DNA of 43,780 nucleotides, from IMG/VR virus record IMGVR_UViG_3300032265_000225, positions 1 to 43,780 of that record; one strand, 5' to 3'. Source of the stretch: a virus. This document shows, in pieces, positions 20,901 to 27,204 of this stretch. The number at the start of each line of letters is the position of its first letter. Within the stretch, counting starts at the first letter, position 1. Made by a program: the position numbers and the translations under genes. A model generated the notes under the pieces. That model was not told the DNA's origin. It was given only the letters and a program-made list of their open reading frames with translations, and did not search any database.

Positions 20901-23900
20901 ATGGCGGCAAACGATGTAGCCATGCTCATTTCAAGCCCTCGCGAGCAGGGATATGCCTGTTTAGCAATTACAGGTGTTGATTCGTTTAGTCTTATAAATT
21001 GTGCCAAATATCTAAAAGATTTAGATCGAGTACTAGCTATAGAATACTGGACTACTGAAAAAACAGACCAACCAATCCATAGTCAATGGAGTTTAATTAG
21101 TAACGATGCGATTGTAGATCTTCCTCCTACGATTGAAGAAAAATGGATTGATAGTTTGTGCGGTGTTGATACAAATGGCAGAGCCGTACCGGACCCAGTA
21201 TTACCAACAAAACTTCGTTACGGAATTGAAAATCGTCCTCGTCAAAGTATGTTTATCAACAGAATAGAGGCATTAAAAGAATTTATAGAACGTGTAAATC
21301 GTGTTTTAATTACTCAACAGATAGTCGAATCTAGAAATATACACAATTTAGAGTTAAAAGATCCAACCCCAACAACTCTAAGCGGACTTTATGATAGATC
21401 CTATGATACCTATTTAGATTTTACAACTAATCAAGGTGCAGTATCATTCACATTACCAGTTCTTAAACCAGTAATTGTAAACGGTAGAATTAAATCTGTT
21501 ACTATAACTAGTGCAGGTAAGGGTTATATAATTGCTCCAACAATATCTGTAGTAGGATCGGGAGAAAATGCTATTGTATCTTGTAAAATTAATACAGCAG
21601 GACAAGTTACATCGGTTAGTATTCAAAACGAAGGTTATGGATATGATAGCACCACTCAGTTAGTTGTAAGAAACTTTTCTGTTCTTGTAAAAAGTGATTC
21701 TACTAATGATAATCTTTGGGGTATTTACGGATTTAATTCTATTGACAAAGTGTGGAGTAAGACACTTACACAATCTTATGATGTAAACAATTACTGGAGT
21801 AAAGTTGATTGGTACCAAACAGGATTTAGTCAATACAGTGCCGCCGATTTTGCAGTGCCTACACTTGCTGACCTTACAACAATAAAAGTTTCAGTAGGAC
21901 AACTTGTAAAAGTCTTAACTGCCAATTCAGGAGGCTGGCTATTATTAGAAAAATATGCAGATTCTAATTCAGTTGATTATATACAGTCTTATCGAACTGT
22001 TGGTATTCAGGAAGGTACAATACAGTTCTCGACAAAATTATATAGACTGCAAAATACAAATGTAGGATATGATTCTAATGTATTTGATAACGGCGATTTT
22101 GATGTTCAAGCAGTTACAGAACTTAGAATAATATTGAATACTATTAAAAATAATATTTTAATAGGTGACCTTAAACAGGAATATTTAAATTTATTCTTGG
22201 CCAGTGTTCACTATGTGCATTCAGAACAATTATATGTTGATTGGATTTTTAAAACTAGTTTTGTTCGTGCAACGCATAATGTTGGACAACTAGATCAACC
22301 TGTAAATTACCCTGTAGATAATTTAATTAATTTTGAAGACTATGTAGCAGAAGTTAAACCATATAGAACAAAGGTTAGACAATATATTAGTCAATATTCA
22401 AATTCATTACTACCTGACCTTAATGCCAGCGCCGTCACAGATTTTGATTTGCAGTCAAGTCCGTACGAGGTATTAACATCGTATCCATGGAAATTTTGGA
22501 ATGATAATCACGGGTATAAAATTCTTGATATCAAAGTAACTAGTGGCGGAAGTGGCTATGTGATTCCTCCGCAAGTAATAATAGATGCACCTACAGGACC
22601 GTCTTCTAAACAGGCAAAAGCTGTAGCATTTATACGAAATGGAAAAATTACCAGTATCAGTGTAACTGTACACGGAGCCGGATATGTAGTTACTCCTACA
22701 ATTATTCTTGACGGTGGACTTAACATTGGCGGTACACCTGGTACGGCTGTTGCTATTCTAGGCGACAGTGTTGTTAGATCTACTAAAACAGAATTGCGTT
22801 TTGATAGAGTTGATCAAAATTATTATATGATTGATTTGTCAGCTACTGATACATTTACCGGTACAGCAAGTCTAGTACAGTTTGTTTTAACATGGGCACC
22901 TGATATTAGAATTGGCAAAACTACAGTTTTAATCAATAATGTTCCTGTACTTCGAGAGTTGTACACACTAGCAATTACTACTGACAAATCTCTTGGCTAT
23001 ACAAAATATGCCGGAAAGATTACATTTAAAACAGCGCCACCTAAAAATGCATCTGTAGTTGTCAAATATTATAAAGACATAACAATTCTCAATGCCGCAG
23101 ACAGAATACAATATAGTTATAATCCTACAGTAGGACAGTTAGGCAAGGATCTTACACAACTAATGACTGGAATGGATTACGGCGGTGTAACAGTTAGCGG
23201 ATTAGGATTTGATGTTGGTAACGGATGGGGAGTTAACGGATACTGGACTGATAAGTGGGATTCAAGGGATCCAACATTTACAGATTACATAGTACAAGTA
23301 AATGCGAATACAACGGTATTTACATTACCATATATTCCTCCAACAGGAACAAAAATTAATGTTTACTGGAAAAAACTAGCAAATATTACGTATACATCCA
23401 ATGGCACTACTTTAAAATATCTTGTTGATAATTCTATAACAGATCAACAAGTATCTATAGTTACAACTGCTAATACTGTAGCTAGGACTGCTAATTATGT
23501 TGCTGCCGGTAGCGGAGGCTTTACAGTAAAAGTTAATAGCACTGCTAATTTGTTGGCAGGAATGTATATTTCTGGATTGGGATTCTTGTCTAGACAATAC
23601 ATTATCAGAGTTGTAGACAGTACTACACTAACAGTTAGTGCTATACCAGATACTACTAGTTTGCAACGTGCTTATGTTTCTAATGGAAGTTCTGGCACTA
23701 CTATTGTTGTTAACACTACAAGAAAGTTAGTAGTTGGTATGCTAGTGTCTGGTGTAGGAATAACACAAGGTCAGCGTATAGCTAATATTATAGATTCTAC
23801 GCAATTAGTTCTAACATCAATTCCAGATGGTGTACTAACAGATACAGAATTATTAACATTTAGTTCTTTACCAACTAACGGTTCGCCATTGACTTTTAGT

Positions 23901-26900
23901 AATATTGCCGGAACTAGTACTTTAAATCTCAATTCAGTTGCTGGTATTAAAAAAGGTAGTATTGTTACTAACTCTTTAATTTCTGCAACATCAATGGTTA
24001 TAGGGACAAAATATACAATACAATCGCTTGGAACAACAGATTTTACACTAGTTGGAGCAACTAGTAACTTGCTAGGTTTAACATTTATAGCAACTGGTGT
24101 CGGTACTGGTACAGGTAGTCTAGCTACTGCTAGTGTATTTGCATATAACACTGTAGTTACACATGTCGATACATTGACTAGCACAGTTACTTTAAATAAT
24201 ATTGTATTTGCTAATATTCTTGCCGGAACACAGTTAACATTTATACAGGCATTAACTGAGTTGATAGATGTAGCTTATAGTTCTGGATATATAACACTTC
24301 AGCAAGCATATACTGCCGGGTCTAAAATACAAATATCAGGATTCTATCCAAGTGTTAGACTAGATGCGTTAGACTTTGACGGATCTACATCGGCAACAAA
24401 CCCTACTGCTATTATACCAACTCCGATCGTTGGATCATCAATTTATACACCAACAGTAATTGAAGGCGGTGCAAATGGTGCAACTTCTATTGTTGTAACA
24501 GTTGTAGACGATGGCGGCGGTGCCGCAACGGCAAGTCGAGTAGTTATTGACGGTAATCAGATAGATACGAATATTATAAATGTTATTGAATTACCTCCTA
24601 CCTTTGTAGTAAGTACCGGCGACGAATTTATTTTACGTCAAAGTACAAGTGACGGTAGTATTGCTCCAGCAGATAACGATTATGATACATTAATATCTGG
24701 AGGCGATCTTGCCTATGCAACTGCAAAAGGTATCCTAGCAGACGATATTATTATAGACGGTGACGGCTTAGTGACACCAACATCGAGCCCAGCTCCAGAA
24801 GAAGTAGTTCCTGGACAGGTAGTAGATACCGTTGCTATTAAAGTATTTGATCAAGCGGCATCCGGATCTGCTAACATCAAGGTAGTGACCTACACAGGCG
24901 ACGGCAACACACGAACATTTGCTATTGGCCAAACTCCAAATAGTCAACGAGCTGTTATTGTTCGCTTTGGTTCTACAATACTAACTTATAATACTGATTA
25001 TCTAATTGATTATAGAAATAACAATATTATTTTTATTAAGAAAACAGATCCTATAACATTGGTGGTTACAGATAAAACTCCTAGTGCAGGACAGAATATT
25101 ATTATTTCTAGTATAGGATTCAATGGTAGTAATGTATTAGATATTGATTACTTTATTGGGGACGGTACTACTAAAGAATTTATAACTAGTGCAAAATTTA
25201 ATAACTCAGTAACAGCATTGATATATGTCGACGGTGTGGCTAACAATGCATTTATATTCCAAACTGATACAACATACTTGCAAAGTAACCAAATTGGTTT
25301 AAGATTTACAGACGCACCCGCAGTAGGCGCACTTATAAATTATGTTATAGTTTCAGGTAACCAACAAACATTTGCTGTTACAACAACTGAAAAAGTCAAT
25401 ATAGCTAAACTTGTGACGGCACAAGATGGATCTGCATCTTACAAATTAACTTATCCAATTGGTAATTCGTTACCAAACGAAGGTAATATGATTGTTCGTG
25501 TAGGATCTAGTATATTACAAGGGCCAATCAACAGTTATTTTACTATAGGTAAGAATAAATTAACCTATACAGTTGATCCAACAAAAGCCATACCAAATAG
25601 TGTACCTGCGGCTAATGTATTAGTGTATGCAAACGGATATAAACTAACCCCAGGAACGGACTATACTGTAGATGTAACGGGTATATCAGTTAAAATTACA
25701 CGTAGTGTGTATTCAACTTATGCAGGACAACAATTGACTATAAGTTTAACAAGCTCACAAACTTATAGCTATGATTCTTCATCTTCTACAATTACACTTG
25801 CCGCATCTGCAATTTCGTCAACTACTAACACAATTGATCGAACTGCTATCTCTCTTGATAATACCAGTGTGAAACTAGATAATATATCTGTTGGAGTTGG
25901 TACTGTGATAGAAGTGATAGCAAACTATGTACATGATATTTTAGATATACAGCGTACTACAGTTTCGTATTCTTCTTCGTACTCATTAACGCCAGGAACT
26001 AGCTTATTCTATACCTATACTAATATTTTAGGCGGGTATATTACACTTGATAGATCTGTACTTGATCCAAGTTATGTATGGGTAATTAAAAATAGTAACC
26101 TAATGACACCAAGCATTGATTATAAGTTGAATGATGATTTGCAAAGTATACAGATACAAAAACCCCTTGCAAAAACAGATAAAATTGAGATAATCACATT
26201 CCCAAGTGCAATTTTGCCACAGCAGAAACTTTCATATATGCAGTTTAAAGATATGTTGAATAGAGTAACATATATTCGATTGAACGCAAATAAAGTTACA
26301 ACGTTGGCAAAAGATCTATACTGGAACGACTTAACCATTGTAGTGGATGATGCAAGTAATTTTGATGTGCCAAACCCAGCAGGAAATAAACCAGGTGTTA
26401 TTGAAATTCGCGGCGAGCGTATAGAATACTTCACCAAGAGCGGAAATGTACTGGGGCAATTACGTAGAGGTACTCTAGGAACAGGTATTACAAATATAAA
26501 TCCAAAAGGCGAAACCGTACAATTTATTGGCGCCAGCGAAGTTATTCCGTATAAAGATACGCTGACAACTGCAACTGTAACATCTACAGGTTCTACAACA
26601 CTATCATTACCATTTGTTCCAAAACTTACAACTACAAGTACTTTAGCAACACAACATAATTACGATACTATTGAAGTGTTTGTAGGCGGCTGGAATATAC
26701 AAATGTGGGAGACTAACACACCATATGCAGTTGGAGATATAGTACAAGTAGGATCTTATACCTATAATTGTACAACATCACATACAAGTTCTGCAGATTT
26801 TGCAACGGACTTAGGTAACTGGGAGTTTTTTGTAGCTAATACACGTTTAAGAAAAAATTCTTACAATGTGTTTAACGTTAATAATGCTCCTTATAGCCCA

Positions 26901-27203
26901 GCCGGAGATGTTACATTCCCAGCAGATTTTTCAGTAACTGGCACAACAGCCGCTATTACATTTGCTACTGCACCCGCATTTGGTACACAGGTTAATGTTG
27001 TTCAACGTAATGGTATTGACTGGGACGGAAAACAAACTAGTAGTTTAATACTTGACACCGGAGCAGTGGCCAGCTTTGTAAAAGCAGTACCTGGAGTATG
27101 GTATACTGGCTATAAACAAATAAGTAATATATCAAACCCAACGTTTGACACCTCAAATGCAACAGTTGATGCAGGTAATATAACGTTTGACCAAGGAAAT
27201 TAA
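11973..27203 (+). CDS. Giant baseplate/tail structural protein at the gp7 position (5076 aa)
   Basis: A single uninterrupted frame of 5076 codons. The N-terminus (LPDFYQTPANKKFLQ, FFKDYQDYINQLGVFG, EFYSWDPHIDWDKFVNF) and a core at about residues 2870-3155 (LWWDLRTCKFQENRFDDFNY, YEWVESTLKP, RYGIENRPRQSMFINRI) match the very large baseplate protein found after gp6 in marine T4-like phages. T4 gp7 has about 1030 residues. Added modules seen: a cupredoxin-like domain (176-269); five carbohydrate-binding-like segments (near 1430, 1560, 1740, 2240, 4910); FG-GAP-like propeller blades (2150-2780); GxGY repeats (near 3170 and 3520); short VGMxVxGxG repeats; and a GTTDFT module (4008-4050). The C-terminal third carries VVPGQVVDT, GERIEY and LGQLRRGTLGTG, also common in phage tail proteins. 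Equivalence to gp7 is by position, not proven. Confidence 0.72.
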   Translation: MANENNPTGKASLGINFLPDFYQTPANKKFLQSTIDQLYQPGTLTKTSGFIGRKNAKAAKGSDVYVKSANTTRQNYQLEPSLTVKDSLGNTTFFKDYQDYINQLGVFGANTTRHDRLNKQEFYSWDPHIDWDKFVNFQNYYWLPYGPDPINIYGQPINVESTYTVNVESTGNSNQYVFTPDGFAPNPILKLYRGQTYTFEISSEGNPFSIKTARSIGITNRYITSDISEYAIESGVLVFTVPADAPSILFYQSETDINLGGAIEIHDITDASILDVEKDLLGKKSYSLSDGTLLSNGMKLKFNGNVFPTSYAKGLYYVEGVGVAIKLVAEKTLEIVSPYTTSQNILFDDTPFDQYPFDDAAGFSSLKDYVVINRASQDHNPWSRYNRWFHKDVINASAMYNGTTASLDQTARANRPIIEFEADLKLYNLGTTAIADTDLIDDFTTDVFSLIEGSRGYNVDGVALAPGYRVLFTADLDPLVNGKVFEVSFINISGYGQIHLTEVSSPVLNQNTIILKGLQNQSSTYWYNGTKWVKGQQKTNTNQAPLFDIVDSNGVSYSDTTVYDGSTFKGTSVFCYKVSSTGSKDTVLGFPLSYQNVNNIGDIVFSFNLASDTFQYKIKTNTITKSISSGYLLGKDYAGNDRYLNGWQISKATAVQAGVRIYKDSNQTNNFNIDIFDDINNLSDLVVKVYINGVYIQPVNYNIVNSSVYKSIVLLKDISLTDILTIKVYSTQTINSNGYYEIPLNLQNNPLNDSMLDFTLGEVSDHVESIIENISTFVGVFPGASNLRDLGNITQYGTKFVQHSGPASLSQYHITSESHNIIKAIEHSRNDYGSFKRNFIEIAGSLGLNTDTITHVDLVLQKLNANKPKTAPYYFSDMVPYGASVVTDLTVVDYRIKNYPLSAVFSLDSLSNKAVGIYHTVTSTSKKTQLVYGRDYTFNNQGYINIQSSVVLSTGDIITTIEYDNTDGCYVPETPTKLGLWPKFVPQIYTDTTLITPLQIIQGHDGSHVLAYGDYRDDLLLELETRIYNNIKVTYDASIFDVNDIVPSYNRPQDYTLEEFNQVLAPYFYQWAGLVGVDFSQHISFDRTNSFTYNYSSNKSPAQTTIPAYWRGIYRYILDTDRPNICPWEMLGFSIEPSWWTQVYGPAPYTSDNLILWTDLANGLVRNPNVPPYTLAKYKKPFLLKHIPVDSSGNLISPLVSGLAQGTITQNIDNNFVFGDVGPVEAAWRRSSYYPFSVLLASMLLTPAKTFGVLLDRSRIVRNSAGQLVYKDTNLRIRPADVVVPNIYATSTRVQTAGIINYVVNLITNIIFSNNLDSYNAYKTDLQNLTPRLSYRLSAFTNKSQFNLLLESKTPLATGNVFIPTESYSVFLNSSSPVTKLTYSGVVLTKLSTGFEIKGYSNSQPYFKYYSYFGTGTAVNVGGISDSYVDWTPNQQYISGQIVKYATNFYIAKIAITAGASFQANNFTKLDSLPIVGGANAYFRTHWDKDTELTAPYGTVFTTIQEVVDFLLGYEQWLIDQGFVFEEFNNNLAVVANWQTSAKEFMFWTTQNWSTGQQYWSDWLPSQPYTYGTIVRHDGSYYSAAFNLPVNPVFDATQWTLLAGLTNIGGSVISLSPAANGVSFKTNLTVVDDITNIFNNYEFFKVDGSTIKPTELDSYRNGNIVTYSPRTTDGIYGATFYLIQNEHVIIIDNIDIFNDVIYSPTSGYRRDRIKVSGYITNDWYGGLDIPGFIFDSAKIASWQPYTDYSLGDIVYYQGNYYSATAGLAGSVSFVPSYWNKLTKAPTSELLPNWTNSATQFVDFYSLNVDNFNPQHQQFAQHLIGYQSRQYLHNIIQDPVSEFKFYQGMIREKGTKNVLNHLFGVLNTDKVDSLTFYEEWALRVGRYGASDAFEDIEIVLDETLFKNNPQGYALVERKNNNISSFVIQQTPNDIYVKPLGYNSLPFPTSTNLTPLLRNSGYVNPADVKFSLKSISDIVNVDIAELSEGQYVWCSFEGASWNIYRFTDLLIRASGVAYDNGVLTITTQSIVPLTAGSYIGLSLASVGSAPLDPINGFYQIASVTLNSFTIKTTKAITSPFTKTNQLVIFALVSRKIDNINVLDSLPLAHTLTGDLVWTDDDGSGSWAVWKYAPVYKKKTLTNLNPQSGLANGSSIAMNAQGTILAVGNSQGYITIYDKVGSSVGFTQRATLTTPFLAFNDTVNPGRNVKLSQVGTVLSLSPDATWLVAASPSVGYISTTFKGTYSSTVAYPINSIVSVTTGSNITYWQAVSAVPANNIPSINSIYWESMPYIPVSQATGANSTLASQGVISLYKKSSNNDYIFIDSIISPIPTANERFGTSVVFGSNAMYVGAPGFNNGIGRVYKFKYTTVSYASTVYNPNGSFKNVVAVASTSGIRAGMTINGTGFTSGQLVDALLIKVRLAVNSAGNTVSINNPALSPTNLSVGMTVTGPGILSAANIYSLGAEQVNVNGVYKSYNYVIISSLQDVDASILTQLTFNSDNNLTFSVLVLNFTPSIVNLNTLLLNEPPDSTPSGTLTFTETTWAYDFTFNFIGTSTNTIGYTLATSTDGTFLAVSSIGKTVNVYKDNLLVQSLNAPQRVSTQSSATSWGQSVSFSNDGTYLAIADPIAPLGTLYEGLVKLYQYSASNNTYSYLSTLTNHNPQQNGQFGSVISFMNDYKTIVVYSKNGDTSTIRNFDNGTTTFDKQSTNFTETESRAGRVDIYDIYNSIWVFSESLPTTNLPTDLYGVGVTVGSNNVVVSAPGALDGNLLSGQIYSYNKQPTTYAWSISRRQNTSADVSKIKKAFIYDKKLETLTTYLDVIDPLQGKIAGPAEEELSFKTYYDPATYSYSVASDATSDAISYWDSPQVGKLWWDLRTCKFQENRFDDFNYRNNTWNTLATGASVDIYEWVESTLKPSSWDAIADTPNGLTKGISGKSLYGDTAYSILEKYDTTSKIFNNLYYFWVKNKKIIPNVQGRYMAANDVAMLISSPREQGYACLAITGVDSFSLINCAKYLKDLDRVLAIEYWTTEKTDQPIHSQWSLISNDAIVDLPPTIEEKWIDSLCGVDTNGRAVPDPVLPTKLRYGIENRPRQSMFINRIEALKEFIERVNRVLITQQIVESRNIHNLELKDPTPTTLSGLYDRSYDTYLDFTTNQGAVSFTLPVLKPVIVNGRIKSVTITSAGKGYIIAPTISVVGSGENAIVSCKINTAGQVTSVSIQNEGYGYDSTTQLVVRNFSVLVKSDSTNDNLWGIYGFNSIDKVWSKTLTQSYDVNNYWSKVDWYQTGFSQYSAADFAVPTLADLTTIKVSVGQLVKVLTANSGGWLLLEKYADSNSVDYIQSYRTVGIQEGTIQFSTKLYRLQNTNVGYDSNVFDNGDFDVQAVTELRIILNTIKNNILIGDLKQEYLNLFLASVHYVHSEQLYVDWIFKTSFVRATHNVGQLDQPVNYPVDNLINFEDYVAEVKPYRTKVRQYISQYSNSLLPDLNASAVTDFDLQSSPYEVLTSYPWKFWNDNHGYKILDIKVTSGGSGYVIPPQVIIDAPTGPSSKQAKAVAFIRNGKITSISVTVHGAGYVVTPTIILDGGLNIGGTPGTAVAILGDSVVRSTKTELRFDRVDQNYYMIDLSATDTFTGTASLVQFVLTWAPDIRIGKTTVLINNVPVLRELYTLAITTDKSLGYTKYAGKITFKTAPPKNASVVVKYYKDITILNAADRIQYSYNPTVGQLGKDLTQLMTGMDYGGVTVSGLGFDVGNGWGVNGYWTDKWDSRDPTFTDYIVQVNANTTVFTLPYIPPTGTKINVYWKKLANITYTSNGTTLKYLVDNSITDQQVSIVTTANTVARTANYVAAGSGGFTVKVNSTANLLAGMYISGLGFLSRQYIIRVVDSTTLTVSAIPDTTSLQRAYVSNGSSGTTIVVNTTRKLVVGMLVSGVGITQGQRIANIIDSTQLVLTSIPDGVLTDTELLTFSSLPTNGSPLTFSNIAGTSTLNLNSVAGIKKGSIVTNSLISATSMVIGTKYTIQSLGTTDFTLVGATSNLLGLTFIATGVGTGTGSLATASVFAYNTVVTHVDTLTSTVTLNNIVFANILAGTQLTFIQALTELIDVAYSSGYITLQQAYTAGSKIQISGFYPSVRLDALDFDGSTSATNPTAIIPTPIVGSSIYTPTVIEGGANGATSIVVTVVDDGGGAATASRVVIDGNQIDTNIINVIELPPTFVVSTGDEFILRQSTSDGSIAPADNDYDTLISGGDLAYATAKGILADDIIIDGDGLVTPTSSPAPEEVVPGQVVDTVAIKVFDQAASGSANIKVVTYTGDGNTRTFAIGQTPNSQRAVIVRFGSTILTYNTDYLIDYRNNNIIFIKKTDPITLVVTDKTPSAGQNIIISSIGFNGSNVLDIDYFIGDGTTKEFITSAKFNNSVTALIYVDGVANNAFIFQTDTTYLQSNQIGLRFTDAPAVGALINYVIVSGNQQTFAVTTTEKVNIAKLVTAQDGSASYKLTYPIGNSLPNEGNMIVRVGSSILQGPINSYFTIGKNKLTYTVDPTKAIPNSVPAANVLVYANGYKLTPGTDYTVDVTGISVKITRSVYSTYAGQQLTISLTSSQTYSYDSSSSTITLAASAISSTTNTIDRTAISLDNTSVKLDNISVGVGTVIEVIANYVHDILDIQRTTVSYSSSYSLTPGTSLFYTYTNILGGYITLDRSVLDPSYVWVIKNSNLMTPSIDYKLNDDLQSIQIQKPLAKTDKIEIITFPSAILPQQKLSYMQFKDMLNRVTYIRLNANKVTTLAKDLYWNDLTIVVDDASNFDVPNPAGNKPGVIEIRGERIEYFTKSGNVLGQLRRGTLGTGITNINPKGETVQFIGASEVIPYKDTLTTATVTSTGSTTLSLPFVPKLTTTSTLATQHNYDTIEVFVGGWNIQMWETNTPYAVGDIVQVGSYTYNCTTSHTSSADFATDLGNWEFFVANTRLRKNSYNVFNVNNAPYSPAGDVTFPADFSVTGTTAAITFATAPAFGTQVNVVQRNGIDWDGKQTSSLILDTGAVASFVKAVPGVWYTGYKQISNISNPTFDTSNATVDAGNITFDQGN
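12499..12780 (+). other. Cupredoxin-like domain with lost metal ligands inside the giant protein
   Basis: Residues about 176-269 follow the pattern of the cupredoxin-like domain common in large phage structural proteins: LKLYRGQTYTFEI, GNPFSIKT, FTVPADAP, LFYQS and GGAIEIHD. Where copper-binding versions have GHPF and a C...H pair near the end, this one has GNPF and Ser/Asp. It is therefore probably a structural beta-sandwich only. Moderate confidence, by motif only. Confidence 0.5.
18421..20310 (+). other. FG-GAP-like beta-propeller region inside the giant protein
   Basis: Residues about 2150-2780 contain six or seven blade-like repeats, for example RFGTSVVFGSNAMYVGAPGF ending GRVYKF, GQSVSFSNDGTYLAIADP ending GLVKLYQY, FGSVISF ending GRVDIYDI, and GVGVTVGSNNVVVSAPGA ending GQIYSY. 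These resemble FG-GAP repeats of integrin-type propellers. A carbohydrate-binding-like segment (about 18685-18834) and two VGMxVxGxG modules (about 19141-19380) interrupt blades. Confidence 0.55.
23995..24120 (+). other. GTTDFT protein module inside the giant protein
   Basis: Residues about 4008-4050 read MVIGTKYTIQSLGTTDFTLV, continuing GATSNLLGLTFIATGVGTGTG. This short module is one I know from many unrelated phage structural proteins (pattern YTIxSxGTTDFTxIGAxxNxxGxxFxATGxGTGTG). It lies beside VGMxVxGxG repeats and looks like an exchangeable unit. Function unknown. Confidence 0.6.
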
Positions 27204-27204
27204 C

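Noticed and set aside
27187-27204. TTG start for the repeat fibre at 27187
   Set aside because: It has no good ribosome site and overlaps the giant gene; the ATG at 27205 has AAGGA at a suitable distance.
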